A DNA stretch of 64,000 bases from Actinomycetota bacterium (GCA_019347675.1 JAHWKW010000005.1:1-64000); one strand, 5' to 3'; numbered from the stretch's first letter, positions 52,670 to 61,904 are shown. Notes: a model not told the origin generated them from the letters alone. Numbers and translations are program-made.

Positions 52670-54328
52670 TCAGATCCACGCGTCGAACCACCACCGCTGG
52701 CGGACGGCCGCCTCGGGTAGCTCGACGCCGGCCAGCACCGGGTAGAAGTAGACGAACAGGGCGACCGCCACGAGTCCCACCAACCCCCCGACCACGGCTC
52801 CCGGCGTGACCGACGTGCGCGGCAGCGTCCCCGTCCGGCGGGCGGCGACCCGCTCGACCGTCTCGTCGAGCCACACCAGGCCGTAGGCGACGGCCAGCGC
52901 CAAGAACGGCACGATCGGGGTCATGTAGAAGAAGAACAACGGTCGGCTGAACGGCACGCCAGGCAGGCTCACCACCAGCCACGGCAGGAACTGCGCGCCC
53001 CAGAACGCCACCACGAACCACGCCCGCCCGTCGCGGCGAGCGGCGCCGGCGGTCAGCGGCAGCAACGCGCCCAGGGCCACCCACCACAGCCCCGGGTTGC
53101 CCAGCGCGATAATCTCCCCGGCGTTGCCGGGGGCGACCCGGCACGGGTCGGGTTCGACCAGTTCACCCTCGTCGGTGCGGGTGGCGATCCCTGCGGCGCG
53201 CTGCCGGTCGCAGTTCTCCCAGTAGTAGACCATCGGTCGGCCGATCACCGGCCAGGTGTAGGCCGACGCACGGTAGGGGTGTTCGGCATCCAGGTCGGTG
53301 TGGAAATTTGCGATCGCGAGCTGGTAGCGCCACAGCCCGGCGAGGCGCCCAGGGATCGAAACCTGGCACGGTCGCTCGCCCCGACAGACGTCCCTCCCCT
53401 CGGTGGTGTGCTCGTAGTTGATCAGCCACGGCACGTAGGACGCCACGTACACCCCGGCAGGGACCAGCACGAACGCCACCGCAAGCGATGCGACCAGGCG
53501 CCCCAGCGCCGTCGTCGACCGCCCGGTGAGCCGCCGCCGCCAAGCCAGCTCCCATCCCGCGGTGACCAGCACGCCGGCGGCCAGAGCAAGGACGGCCGAC
53601 CACTTCGTCGCCACGGCCAGGCCGAGCGCGGCGCCGGCCGCGACCCGGAACAGGTGGCCGCGGCGCGGCAGGTGCGCGACGTCGGACGGTGGCTGCTGGG
53701 CGGCCGTCTGGCCGCCGGCGGTCGACCGGTCTGAGGCGACGGTCGTCGCCCACCCCGCCGCGACCGTGCGGTCGTCCGCTGGCGGCTCGTCCACGCTCCC
53801 GCCAGCGGGGACGGGGCGATCGCCCACGGTCCGCATGGCTCGACCGTCGCGGCCGCGTGCGAGGCCGCTGCGGTCGCGATCCACCAGGAGCAGCCACGCG
53901 CCGAGCGCGACGAACATCGCCAGGAAGATGTCGAGCATCGACGTGCGCGACTGCACGAACAGCAGCCCGTCGACGGCCGCCAGCAGACCGGCCAGCGCCG
54001 CGGCGCCCCGCCACCGCAGCAGCCGCAGGCCGATCAGGTAGGTCAACAGCACCAGCAACGTGCCGGCGACCGCGGTGGAGATGCGCCAGCCGAAGGGGGC
54101 GTCACCAGCGGCCGCGATCCCCGCCGCGATCAGCCACTTGCCGACCGGCGGGTGCACGGCGAAGCCGTCCTCCACACCTTGGTCGAGGTAGGAGCGGGCG
54201 TCTTCGACGTAGTAGGTCTCGTCGAAGATGATCCGGTCGGGGTGGCCCAGCAGGATGACGCGGACGGTCAACGCCGCCACGACCAGCAGGACGGGGACCA
54301 CGACGGCGACGATGCGGCTGCGGTGCAC
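52670..54328 (-). CDS. Protein O-mannosyltransferase (PMT, GT39)
   Basis: 552 residues. The N-terminal catalytic loop reads HPDRIIFDETYYVEDARSYL with the D-E pair that binds the metal and dolichyl/polyprenyl phosphate-mannose, then AVHPPVGKWLIAAGIAAAGD. About ten membrane segments follow, with an extended hydrophilic insert (about residues 155-225) between them. Actinobacterial PMTs transfer mannose to Ser/Thr of secreted proteins. It is divergently paired with rsmI 34 bp away, as in many actinobacteria. Confidence 0.88.
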   Translation of the reverse strand: MHRSRIVAVVVPVLLVVAALTVRVILLGHPDRIIFDETYYVEDARSYLDQGVEDGFAVHPPVGKWLIAAGIAAAGDAPFGWRISTAVAGTLLVLLTYLIGLRLLRWRGAAALAGLLAAVDGLLFVQSRTSMLDIFLAMFVALGAWLLLVDRDRSGLARGRDGRAMRTVGDRPVPAGGSVDEPPADDRTVAAGWATTVASDRSTAGGQTAAQQPPSDVAHLPRRGHLFRVAAGAALGLAVATKWSAVLALAAGVLVTAGWELAWRRRLTGRSTTALGRLVASLAVAFVLVPAGVYVASYVPWLINYEHTTEGRDVCRGERPCQVSIPGRLAGLWRYQLAIANFHTDLDAEHPYRASAYTWPVIGRPMVYYWENCDRQRAAGIATRTDEGELVEPDPCRVAPGNAGEIIALGNPGLWWVALGALLPLTAGAARRDGRAWFVVAFWGAQFLPWLVVSLPGVPFSRPLFFFYMTPIVPFLALAVAYGLVWLDETVERVAARRTGTLPRTSVTPGAVVGGLVGLVAVALFVYFYPVLAGVELPEAAVRQRWWFDAWI

Positions 54329-54362
54329 GGCGGGGGAGCGTACCGGTGGCTACCGTCGGGGC

Positions 54363-55223
54363 GTGGGATCCCCGCGGGCGGCGGCAGGCGGCCGGCTGGT
54401 GGTGGTCGCGACCCCCATCGGCAACCTCGGCGACCTCTCCCCACGAGCCGCCGACGTCCTGCGCGGTGCCGACCTGGTCGCGGCCGAGGACACCCGACGC
54501 ACGGGCAGGTTGCTGGCGCACGTCGGGGCGGACGTCGCGCAGCTGTCCTACCACGACCACAACGAGGAGCAGCGCCTCCCGCAGCTGGTCGACCGCATCC
54601 GCGCCGGGGCGACCGTGGCGCTGGTGACCGACGCCGGTACCCCGGCCGTCTCCGACCCGGGCTACCGGCTGGTGCGCGCCTGCATCGACGCGGGACTCGC
54701 CGTGGAGGCTGTGCCCGGGCCGTCGGCGCTGCTGCACGCGCTGGTCGTGTCGGGGCTACCCACCGACCGGTTCACGTTCGAGGGTTTCCTGCCACGGCGG
54801 GGCGGGGCGCGTGCCGACCGGCTGGCGGAACTGGCCGACGAGCCCAGGACGATGGTGCTGTACCTGTCACCGCACCGGGCAGCTGCCGACCTCGCCGACC
54901 TGGTCTCGGCTCTCGGCGACGACCGGCCGGGGGCCCTGTGCCGGGAGCTCACCAAGCTCCACGAGGAGGTGGTCCGCGCCCCGCTGGCCGAACTGCTCGG
55001 GCTGGCCCGCGTGGGGGTGCGCGGCGAGGCCACGCTGGTCGTTGGCGGGGCGCCGGCCGAGCCGGTCGCTGCGCGCAGCGCCGAGGAGCTCGCCGAGGAC
55101 GTGGCACGCCGGGTGGCCGTGGGCGTGTCGAAGAAGGCCGCGATCGCCGAGGTCGCCGCCGAAGCCCGCGTGCCGAAGCGGGAGGTCTACCAGGCGGTGG
55201 TCGACGCGGGAGGCGCCGCGTGA
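54363..55223 (+). CDS. rsmI: 16S rRNA 2'-O-methyltransferase RsmI
   Basis: 286 residues from a GTG at 54363. Signatures are RLVVVATPIGNLGDLSPRAA, DLVAAEDTRRTGRLLAHVGA, SYHDHNEEQRLPQLVDRIRA, ALVTDAGTPAVSDPGYRLVR and VPGPSALLHALVVSGLP. The C-terminal helix ends VSKKAAIAEVAAEARVPKRE. RsmI methylates the 2'-O of C1402 in 16S rRNA. Its last 37 bases overlap the 3' end of the convergent AbrB-like gene. Confidence 0.95.
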   Translation: MGSPRAAAGGRLVVVATPIGNLGDLSPRAADVLRGADLVAAEDTRRTGRLLAHVGADVAQLSYHDHNEEQRLPQLVDRIRAGATVALVTDAGTPAVSDPGYRLVRACIDAGLAVEAVPGPSALLHALVVSGLPTDRFTFEGFLPRRGGARADRLAELADEPRTMVLYLSPHRAAADLADLVSALGDDRPGALCRELTKLHEEVVRAPLAELLGLARVGVRGEATLVVGGAPAEPVAARSAEELAEDVARRVAVGVSKKAAIAEVAAEARVPKREVYQAVVDAGGAA

Positions 55224-55525
55224 TCGCGGGCGGCGTCGAACGCGCCCGGCGGTGCCGGCTCAGGCTGGGCGCTGGGCACGCCCTCCGCGAGCACCCCGAC
55301 CGCCGCGATGCAGGCTCGGCACACGTTCTTCCCGCGGAACGGTCGCAGCCCTTGCTCCGAGCGGCAGAACACGCACTGGTCGGTCGGCTTGGACAGGATC
55401 ACGTGCTCGCCCTCGACGTGCACCTCCATGGCGTCACCCTCGCGGATGTTCAGCGAGCGCCGGATCCCGGCGGGGATGACGACCCGGCCGAGGTCGTCGA
55501 CCTTGCGGTGGATGCCGGTCTTCAT
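55187..55525 (-). CDS. AbrB-like DNA-binding protein with zinc ribbon
   Basis: 112 residues from the ATG at 55525. The N-terminal SpoVT/AbrB swapped-hairpin domain (MKTGIHRKVDDLGRVVIPAG, IRRSLNIREGDAMEVHVEGE) is followed by a two-CxxC zinc ribbon (DQCVFCRSEQGLRPFRGKNV, CRACI). This domain pair is widespread in actinobacteria as a transition-state-type regulator. A Pro/Ala-rich tail overlaps rsmI's 3' end on the opposite strand. Confidence 0.85.
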   Translation of the reverse strand: MKTGIHRKVDDLGRVVIPAGIRRSLNIREGDAMEVHVEGEHVILSKPTDQCVFCRSEQGLRPFRGKNVCRACIAAVGVLAEGVPSAQPEPAPPGAFDAARDHAAPPASTTAW

Positions 55526-55614
55526 GGGCGTGGCTCCGTCGGTCTGGGCATGTCGGCCACGTTCGGTGAGCGGCGGCCGAGGGTACGCCCACGGCGACCG
55601 CCGCGTCCACGTGG

Positions 55615-57318
55615 TCAGCCCGCGGCGGCGCCGGCCTCGTCGTTCCCTTCCACCTCGGCGGCGTCGACCTTGCGGTACAGCGGGCCCCGCGGCGACAGCG
55701 GTGTTCCCGGGTACAGCGCCACCCGCCGCCATCCGCCGTCCTGGATCGTTGCGGGCTGACCCAGCATCGCGTGCAGCTCGGTCGAGGTGAACGGGAGGTA
55801 GGGGTACAGAGCCACCTTCAAGCCGTTGATGGCATTGAGCGCGACGAACAGCGTGGTGGCCGTGCGTTGTCGATCGGTGTTGGCGGTGCGCCACGGCTCC
55901 TTGCGGTTGAGGTAGGCGTTGGTTTCCTGCGCGGCGCGCATCGCGGCCCGCAACCCCGCCCGTAGCTCCACCCGCTCCAGGAGGATGGCCTCGTCTTCGA
56001 GGGCGGCCTCGACGTGGTCGAGGAGCGCGGCATCGTCGTCGTCGAGGTCCCCCGGCTGCGGGACCTGATCGCCGAAGTTCCGCGACGTCATGGTCAGCAC
56101 CCGGTGGACGAGGTTCCCCCAGGTGGCGACCAGCTCGTCGTTGATGCGACGCACGATCTCGTCGTCGGTCAGGTCGGTGTCCTGCTGTTCGGGCAGGTTG
56201 GCGGCCAGGGCGTAGCGCAGGGCGTCGGGTTCGAACTGATCGAGGTACGCCAGCGCCGACCGACCCACCCCGCGGCTCTTGGAGGCCTTCGCGCCCCGGA
56301 ACGTGACGTACTGGTTGGCGGGCACGTCGGTGGGCAGGTTCAAGCCGCCGCAGCCGATCAGCATCGCCGGCCAGACCACCGTGTGGAACGGGATGTTGTC
56401 CTTCCCGATGAAGTAGTAGGAGGCCGCGTCGGGACCCTGCCAGAAGTCCTTCCAGGCGTCGGGTTCGCCGCGCTCGTGCGCCCATTCCCGCGACGCGGAC
56501 AGGTACCCGATCACCGCCTCGAACCAGACGTAGATCCGCTTGTCACCGTCCAGGTCGGTGCCCGCCGGCAGGGGAACGCCCCAGGTCAGGTCGCGGGTGA
56601 TGGCGCGGTCGCGGAGGCCGTCGCGGACAAACTGGATCGACCAGTTCAGGACGTGGGCACGCCATCCCTCCCGGGTCTGGAGCCACTCCAGCAGGGGCTG
56701 CTCGAGTTGCGCCAGCTGGAGGAAGTAGTGCTCGCTCTCGCGGGAGACCGGGGTGGCACCCGTCAGCCTGCTGCGTGGCTCGATCAGATCCTGCGGGTCG
56801 AGAGTGCGTCCGCACTGGTCGCACTGGTCGCCACGGGCCGAGGCGTAGCCGCAGTGGGGACAGGTGCCTTCCACGTAGCGGTCGGGGAGGAAGCGCTTGG
56901 CCTGCGGGTCGAAGAACTGGTCGCTGCTGCCACGGGTGATGTAGCCGTTGTCGCCGAGGATGTTGAACACCTCGTGCACCACCGCGCGGTGATTGTCGGT
57001 CATGGTGGTGGTGAACGTGTCGAAGGAGATCCCCAGCCGGTCCCACTGCTCCAGGAACTTGGGGTGGTAGCGGTTGACGATCCCGACCGGGTCGACGCCT
57101 TCCTGATCGGCCTTCACCGTGATCGGGGTCCCGTGGGCGTCACTGCCCGAGACCATCAGCACCCGGTTGCCGGCGACACGGTGGTAGCGGGCGAAGATGT
57201 CGGCGGGGAGGTAGGCGCCGGCGATGTGTCCCAGGTGCTGCAACCCGTTGGCGTAGGGCCAGGCGACCGCGACGAGGATGGGCCGCGGCGCGCGGCGGGG
57301 CGCGGTGGTGGTGCTCAC
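55615..57318 (-). CDS. metG: Methionyl-tRNA synthetase
   Basis: 567 residues from a GTG at 57318. It has the class I signature HLGH (VAWPYANGLQHLGHIAGAYL), the zinc-binding insert CPHCGYASARGDQCDQCG and the KMSKS-region variant RGAKASKSRGVG. An anticodon-binding helix bundle (DALRYALAANLPEQQDTDLT) and a C-terminal domain follow. It charges tRNA-Met. The first residue of the KMSKS motif reads K-A-S-K-S, a common natural variant. It has no C-terminal tRBD domain. Confidence 0.95.
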   Translation of the reverse strand: MSTTTAPRRAPRPILVAVAWPYANGLQHLGHIAGAYLPADIFARYHRVAGNRVLMVSGSDAHGTPITVKADQEGVDPVGIVNRYHPKFLEQWDRLGISFDTFTTTMTDNHRAVVHEVFNILGDNGYITRGSSDQFFDPQAKRFLPDRYVEGTCPHCGYASARGDQCDQCGRTLDPQDLIEPRSRLTGATPVSRESEHYFLQLAQLEQPLLEWLQTREGWRAHVLNWSIQFVRDGLRDRAITRDLTWGVPLPAGTDLDGDKRIYVWFEAVIGYLSASREWAHERGEPDAWKDFWQGPDAASYYFIGKDNIPFHTVVWPAMLIGCGGLNLPTDVPANQYVTFRGAKASKSRGVGRSALAYLDQFEPDALRYALAANLPEQQDTDLTDDEIVRRINDELVATWGNLVHRVLTMTSRNFGDQVPQPGDLDDDDAALLDHVEAALEDEAILLERVELRAGLRAAMRAAQETNAYLNRKEPWRTANTDRQRTATTLFVALNAINGLKVALYPYLPFTSTELHAMLGQPATIQDGGWRRVALYPGTPLSPRGPLYRKVDAAEVEGNDEAGAAAG

Positions 57319-57482
57319 ACCGGCGAGCCTACCGGCGGTGTCTGTTCGGTCACTCGGTGCTGACGAACGGGACGCCGCCCAAGGACTGTCCGATCGCAGC
57401 GGTCGGGCCACCCACCTTGATACGGTCGCGGCCTACGACATCGGGCTGTCCAAGACGGCGGCCCGCGGACGGGACCCTCACC

Positions 57483-58247
57483 GTGCCGGAGTACGTCGAC
57501 ACCCACTGCCATCTCGATCACCACGAACAGCTGCGGTCCGCTGAGCAGGTCGAGCGCGCCCGCGCGCGAGGCGTCACAGCGCTCGTCACGGTCGGGACCG
57601 ACCTGGCGTCTTCGACCGAGGCGGTGCAGACCGCCGCTCGCCACGACGAGGTCTGGGCGACCGTCGGAGTGCACCCCAACGACACCATGGAAGCAACCCC
57701 GCACGTCATGGAGTGCATCCAGCGGCTCGCCACCCAGCCACGTGTTGTGGGGATCGGCGAATCCGGTCTGGACTACTACCGCGACTGGGCCCCTGCGGAG
57801 CGCCAGCAGTGGGCGTTCCGGCGCCACATCGACCTGGCCAAAACGGTCGACAAGACGCTCGTGATCCACTGCCGCGACGCGTGGGACGACACCCTCGGCA
57901 TCCTGGAAGACGAGGGGCCGCCCGCGCGGGTCGTGCTGCACTGCTTCTCGGGTGACGCCGATCTCGCCGAGCGCTGCGCCGCAGACGGGTACTTCCTGTC
58001 GTTCGCGGGGAACGTCACCTTCGCCAACGCGCCCGCCCTGCGGGAAGCCGCCGCCGCCACCCCGCTGGATCGGTTGCTGACCGAGACCGACAGCCCGTAC
58101 CTCACACCCCACCCACACCGCGGTGAGCCCAACGAGCCGGCGATGGTCCCGTTGGTGGCGGCGTGCTTGGCGCGGGTGCACGGCCGTGACCTGGAGGAGG
58201 TGGCAGCAGCCACGGTGACCAACGCCCGCCGCGCGTTCGCGCTGTGA
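57483..58247 (+). CDS. tatD: TatD-family hydrolase
   Basis: 254 residues from a GTG at 57483. The TIM-barrel metal hydrolase motifs are present: YVDTHCHLDHHEQLRSAEQV (two His), GIGESGLDYYRD (Glu ligand), VIHCRDAWDDTLGI, VVLHCFSGDADLAERCAADG and LTETDSPYLTPHPHRG. TatD enzymes are metal-dependent DNases/exonucleases. It is separated from metG by 164 bases in divergent orientation and followed by ksgA. Confidence 0.93.
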   Translation: MPEYVDTHCHLDHHEQLRSAEQVERARARGVTALVTVGTDLASSTEAVQTAARHDEVWATVGVHPNDTMEATPHVMECIQRLATQPRVVGIGESGLDYYRDWAPAERQQWAFRRHIDLAKTVDKTLVIHCRDAWDDTLGILEDEGPPARVVLHCFSGDADLAERCAADGYFLSFAGNVTFANAPALREAAAATPLDRLLTETDSPYLTPHPHRGEPNEPAMVPLVAACLARVHGRDLEEVAAATVTNARRAFAL

Positions 58248-58305
58248 GGGCCGTCTCGCAGGCGCCGGTTGCTGGGCGCCGTGCCACCCGCTCTAGCCTC
58301 GAGCT

Positions 58306-59175
58306 GTGGCCACAGGGCGGGAGGCGCCGCTGCTGACGCCGGCGGACATCCGCCGGTTGCTGGACGAGCACGGGCTCGCGCCCCGGAAGGCCGCCGGCCA
58401 GAACTTCGTCGTCGACCCCAACACCGTCCGCAAGGTCGTCCGCGATGCGGGTGTCACCGCTGGCGACGTCGTCGTGGAGGTCGGGGCCGGACTGGGGTCG
58501 TTGACGTTGGCGCTGTCCGAGGTCGCCCACCGGATCGTGGCGGTGGAGGTCGACGCCGGCCTGGTGTCCGCGCTCCGCGACGTGGTCGGCGACCGCGACC
58601 ACGTCGAGATCGTTCACGCCGATGCGCTCCGGGTCGACCTCGACGCTCTGGTGGATGGGGAGCCCGCCCGCCTGGTCGCGAACCTGCCGTACAACATCGC
58701 GACGCCGGTGGTGTTCCACGCGCTCGACGGTCGGGCGATCACCGACCTGTTCGTGATGGTCCAACGCGAGGTCGGAGAACGGTGGGCTGCCCAGGTCGGT
58801 GATGCGCCGTACGGCGCGGTCAGCGTGAAGCTGCAGCTGGTCGCGGACGTCGAGGTGGTCGCACGCGTCCCGCCGACCGTCTTCTACCCGGTCCCCAAGG
58901 TCGACAGCGTTACGGTCCGCATCGTCCGCCGCCTCCCGGTGCCCGACCCGGCCGAGCACCGTGTGGTCGCCTCGGTGGTCGAGGCGGCGTTCGCCCAGCG
59001 GCGCAAGACGCTACGGAACGCGCTACGGGCGCGGGGCCCGACGCCCGCGGTGGAGCAGGCCCTGGAGGCGGCCGGCATCGACCCGGGGGCGCGTGCCGAG
59101 GAGCTCGACGCCGCCGCGTTCCGCCGCCTCGCAGGTCACCTCGCCGATCACCTCACGGCGGGGAGCGGATCATGA
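58306..59175 (+). CDS. ksgA: 16S rRNA dimethyladenosine transferase KsgA
   Basis: 289 residues from a GTG at 58306. The N-terminal AGQNFVVDPNTVRKVVRDA, motif I VVEVGAGLGSLTLALSEVAH, motif IV NLPYNI (Asn126) and VPPTVFYPVPKVDSVTVRIV are diagnostic. It dimethylates A1518 and A1519 of 16S rRNA. Its stop overlaps the ispE start (ATGA), so ksgA-ispE is one operon. Confidence 0.96.
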   Translation: MATGREAPLLTPADIRRLLDEHGLAPRKAAGQNFVVDPNTVRKVVRDAGVTAGDVVVEVGAGLGSLTLALSEVAHRIVAVEVDAGLVSALRDVVGDRDHVEIVHADALRVDLDALVDGEPARLVANLPYNIATPVVFHALDGRAITDLFVMVQREVGERWAAQVGDAPYGAVSVKLQLVADVEVVARVPPTVFYPVPKVDSVTVRIVRRLPVPDPAEHRVVASVVEAAFAQRRKTLRNALRARGPTPAVEQALEAAGIDPGARAEELDAAAFRRLAGHLADHLTAGSGS

Positions 59176-60164
59176 GCGAACGTCCGCTGCCGGCGCCGAC
59201 CGTGCGGGTGCGGGTCCCCGCCAAGGTCAACCTGTTCCTCGCCGTACGCGGGCCCCGGCCCGACGGGATGCACGACATCGTCTCGGTCATGCACACCATC
59301 GGGATCCACGACGTGGTCTCGGTGCGGTTCGAAGGACCGCGGGTTGCGTGCTACCACCCGGCGGCCCGACGGATGCTGGATGTCACGATCGAGCACGACG
59401 CCGGGATCGACGTGCCGCGAGACGCCTCCAACCTCGCCGTCCGGGCGGCGCGGGCGCTCGCCGACGCCCTGGTGCGCCGCGGTCCGGCGACCGATGACCA
59501 CGACCGCGTCCGTGCTGAGCCAGGCGCCCCGGTCACGCGGATCGAGCTCGCCAAACGCATCCCGGTGGGGGCCGGGATGGCAGGCGGGTCGGCCGACGCC
59601 GCCGCCACGCTGGTGGCGTTGAACGAGTTGTGGGATGCCCAGCTAAGCCGCGCAGAGATGCGAAGCGTCGCGGCGGAGGTCGGCGCCGACGTTCCCTTCT
59701 GTGTCGGGGGAGGCACCGCGTTGGCGACCGGGACCGGGACCGCGACCGCACAGGTCCTGTGCCGCAGCGCGCTCCACTGGGCCGTTGGGATCAGCGACCA
59801 GCCGCTGTCCACCGCCGAGGTCTACCGGATGTGGGACCGGGTCGCGGCGCCGAGCGCGGTGGAACCGGACGCCGTCCTGCAGGCGCTCCGCGCCCAGGAC
59901 ACCGAGGCGCTGGGTGCAGCGCTGCACAACGACCTGGAGCAGGCAGCGTTCCGCCTCCGCCCGCAGCTGCGCGACGCCAAGGAGTCGCTGCTCGACGCCG
60001 GGGCGTTGGGCGCGGTCATGAGCGGTTCGGGACCCACCGTGTTGGGTGTCGCCGGGGACCCCCAACACGCGCGGCGTCTCGCTGCCGCGGTTGCGCACCG
60101 CTTCGACCGCGTGGAGGTCGCCCGCTCACCCGCGGGCGGCCCCGAGATCATCAGCGGTTCTTGA
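59172..60164 (+). CDS. ispE: 4-diphosphocytidyl-2-C-methyl-D-erythritol kinase
   Basis: 330 residues. A GHMP kinase with VRVPAKVNLFLAVRGPRPDG at the N-terminus, the glycine-rich PVGAGMAGGSADAAATLVAL, and the C-terminal GAVMSGSGPTVLGVAG. It phosphorylates CDP-ME in the non-mevalonate isoprenoid pathway. It is coupled to ksgA. An in-frame insertion between the domains (near residues 100-120) is slightly longer than usual. Confidence 0.95.
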   Translation: MSERPLPAPTVRVRVPAKVNLFLAVRGPRPDGMHDIVSVMHTIGIHDVVSVRFEGPRVACYHPAARRMLDVTIEHDAGIDVPRDASNLAVRAARALADALVRRGPATDDHDRVRAEPGAPVTRIELAKRIPVGAGMAGGSADAAATLVALNELWDAQLSRAEMRSVAAEVGADVPFCVGGGTALATGTGTATAQVLCRSALHWAVGISDQPLSTAEVYRMWDRVAAPSAVEPDAVLQALRAQDTEALGAALHNDLEQAAFRLRPQLRDAKESLLDAGALGAVMSGSGPTVLGVAGDPQHARRLAAAVAHRFDRVEVARSPAGGPEIISGS

Positions 60165-60262
60165 CCGATCGCTTGTCTGGCGCGTCGGCGGGCAGGACGC
60201 CACGGCGTTTGCCGTCCGCGTCGGGCGGGTGCGTGGAGCGCCCGCCCGGTAGCCTCGTCCGG

Positions 60263-60281
60263 GCGGGCCGGCGCGACCGGC
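60263..60281. terminator. Strong hairpin between ispE and tRNA-Gln
   Basis: GGGCCGG-CGCGA-CCGGCCC, a perfect 7-bp GC stem, ends 8 bases before the tRNA. It could end ispE transcription or be part of the tRNA's 5' leader. No U-tract follows. Confidence 0.45.
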
Positions 60282-60288
60282 CCGTGTC

Positions 60289-60363
60289 CTTGGGAGGTGG
60301 TGTAACTGGCAACACGCCGTCCTTTGGAGTCGGTGTTCAGGGTTCGATCCCCTGCCTCCCAGC
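60289..60363 (+). tRNA. tRNA-Gln(TTG)
   Basis: A complete cloverleaf. Acceptor TGGGAGG pairs with CCTCCCA. The anticodon loop CTTTGGA carries TTG, and a T arm CAGGG-TTCGATC-CCCTG follows. Discriminator G and an encoded CCA end it. The anticodon stem has one U-U mismatch. Its 3' end is the target of an insertion: the last bases recur at 62421. Confidence 0.9.
60348..60361 (+). repeat. Direct repeat at the tRNA 3' end (candidate attL)
   Basis: CCCTGCCTCCCAGC, the last bases of tRNA-Gln, is repeated exactly at 62421-62434. It marks one border of the inserted DNA. Confidence 0.7.
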
Positions 60364-60431
60364 CACGAGAACCGCAGAATTGACGGTCTACACCGGCTTT
60401 TAGCCCAAGCTCGGCGTCAGCTACCGGGCCC

Positions 60432-60989
60432 TCACGGGCCGAGTTCCTCCGGGTGGCCGGCGACTGACTGACCCGGCCATCGGCTCGAGCCGAGCGCCGC
60501 CGCCAACCGCTCCCGCACCGCGGCAAGGTCCTCGGCGACGAACCGGCTGCCGACGAGGATCGACGACGCCCTCAGCCCCTCGGCCCGCGTCGTCGCCACC
60601 TCGAAGACGCGGTCGCCGAGGATCGCCCGCTGCGGTGCCTGCGTCATATCCCGGACCCGCCCCACGCCGCGGATCTCGTCGCGGCGCAGGACGATGCGGC
60701 GGCCGGGGTTCACGTGGAACAGCACCGTGTCACCGTCGAGGCGGATCGCGGGGTCGTCTGACCGCGCGCGTTCGAACGCCGCGTAGCCGAACCACAGGCC
60801 CATCACGACGGCGAGCACGCCGAGGGTGATCCGCAGCCACGGCGGGACCTCGACCCCGAGGAAGACGTACTCGGCCAGGAGCATGCCGATCCCGCCGAGG
60901 ACCGCCACCGCCGTCACGACCCAGAGCCGCACGAGCGCGGACCGGTCGAAGCCCACGTCCACCTGCGCTGTCTCCGTCCTGGCCGGCAT
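60432..60989 (-). CDS. Membrane protein with PH-like domain (possible immunity protein)
   Basis: 185 residues from the ATG at 60989. Two membrane segments (LWVVTAVAVLGGIGMLLAEY, WLRITLGVLAVVMGLWFGYA) precede a soluble beta-rich segment (ILGDRVFEVATTRAEGLRAS, GSRFVAEDLAAVRERLAAAL). The layout recalls small PH-domain membrane proteins. It directly follows and overlaps (TGATG) the C-terminal piece of a toxin-like reading frame inside the tRNA-Gln island, so an immunity role is possible but unproved. Confidence 0.6.
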   Translation of the reverse strand: MPARTETAQVDVGFDRSALVRLWVVTAVAVLGGIGMLLAEYVFLGVEVPPWLRITLGVLAVVMGLWFGYAAFERARSDDPAIRLDGDTVLFHVNPGRRIVLRRDEIRGVGRVRDMTQAPQRAILGDRVFEVATTRAEGLRASSILVGSRFVAEDLAAVRERLAAALGSSRWPGQSVAGHPEELGP

Positions 60990-61470
60990 CAGAACAGCCC
61001 TCCGAGGAAGGTATCGACCCTGTCGGCGGCCCATGAGGCATCGTCGTAGAGCTTGCCGCCGACGCACCCGCCGACCGTACCGCCGACGGCCGCGCACCCC
61101 GCCGCGACGACCGTGCCGATGCCGGTCGCCGCGCAGGCACCGGCCGCAGCGCCGCCGACGACGTACGTCCCGCCGATCTGCGCGGCCGACCGCCCCGCCG
61201 AGTTCGCCACCGCCCCGGCGGTCACGAGCGCCCGCTCGCCGCTCGACAGGTGACCGTTGCGGGTCTAGGCGTTCCGGCCGTCGGCGTACGCGTCGAGCAG
61301 GCTGAGGCCCGCCTCGAGGAGTGTGGTGCCGCGCGCGACCGTCGGGAGCGTGCCGGAGGAGACGTACCGGCTGAGGCCGCCGAGCCCGGCGCGGTACCGG
61401 GTGTACGCCGCGACGGTCGCGCCGTTGGCGGGCGTGTAGCCGCGGACATCCCGGACGGCGTAGCGCGGCC
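60989..61470 (-). pseudogene. C-terminal part of an Rhs-type protein, interrupted by TAG
   Basis: A single frame carries YAVRDVRGYTPANGATVAAY, YRAGLGGLSRYVSSGTLPTV and LEAGLSLLDAYADGRNA, then a TAG at 61265. It continues in the same frame NGHLSSGERALVTAGAVANS to a glycine/alanine-rich segment (GAAAGACAATGIGTVVAAGC) that ends DRVDTFLGGLF at 60989. The downstream 78 residues could be translated from a GTG at 61225. It looks like the variable C-terminal end of an Rhs/polymorphic-toxin protein, cut off from its repeats by the IS3 relic. Confidence 0.55.
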
Positions 61471-61863
61471 TTGTATGCGCACGCTGCGAGGGCTGTTGCT
61501 GGCGGGTCCGCCACTCGTAGAAGCCGGACGGTGACACGTCCACACGACCGGCGAAGCAGACCGGGAAATCAGCCTTCTCTCGCTCGATGAACGCGTCCCT
61601 CACGGCCGGGGAAGGACGTTCTCGCTGGCGAAGAAGGCCGCGGCTCGAGAGACCAGATCGCGCTCCATCTTCAGCACGCGGTTCTCGCGGCGCAGCCGCG
61701 ACAGCTCCTCGCGCTCGCCGGAGGTCACGCCCTCCTTGCGGCCGTGGTCGATGTCGTGGCGGTCCAGCCAGCGGCGCAGGCCGGACTCGGCGATGCCCAG
61801 CTCGCGCGCGACCTGCGCGACCGGACGACCTTCCCCGCGCCCTGCTGCTCTGCCATGATCCAC
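61470..61863 (-). mobile_element. IS3-family relic (orfA and start of orfB)
   Basis: orfA-like residues RPVAQVARELGIAESGLRRW and REELSRLRRENRVLKMERDL lie between 61863 and 61600. They are followed by the N-terminal start of orfB in another frame (FIEREKADFPVCFAGRVDVS, PSGFYEWRTRQQQ) that breaks off near 61500. The DDE catalytic core is missing. The relic sits between Rhs repeat sequence and the Rhs C-terminal frame. Confidence 0.65.
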
Positions 61864-61904
61864 CTCCGGTGGCCCTCACGGGCCTGCCGTTGGTGGGGAG
61901 TTTT

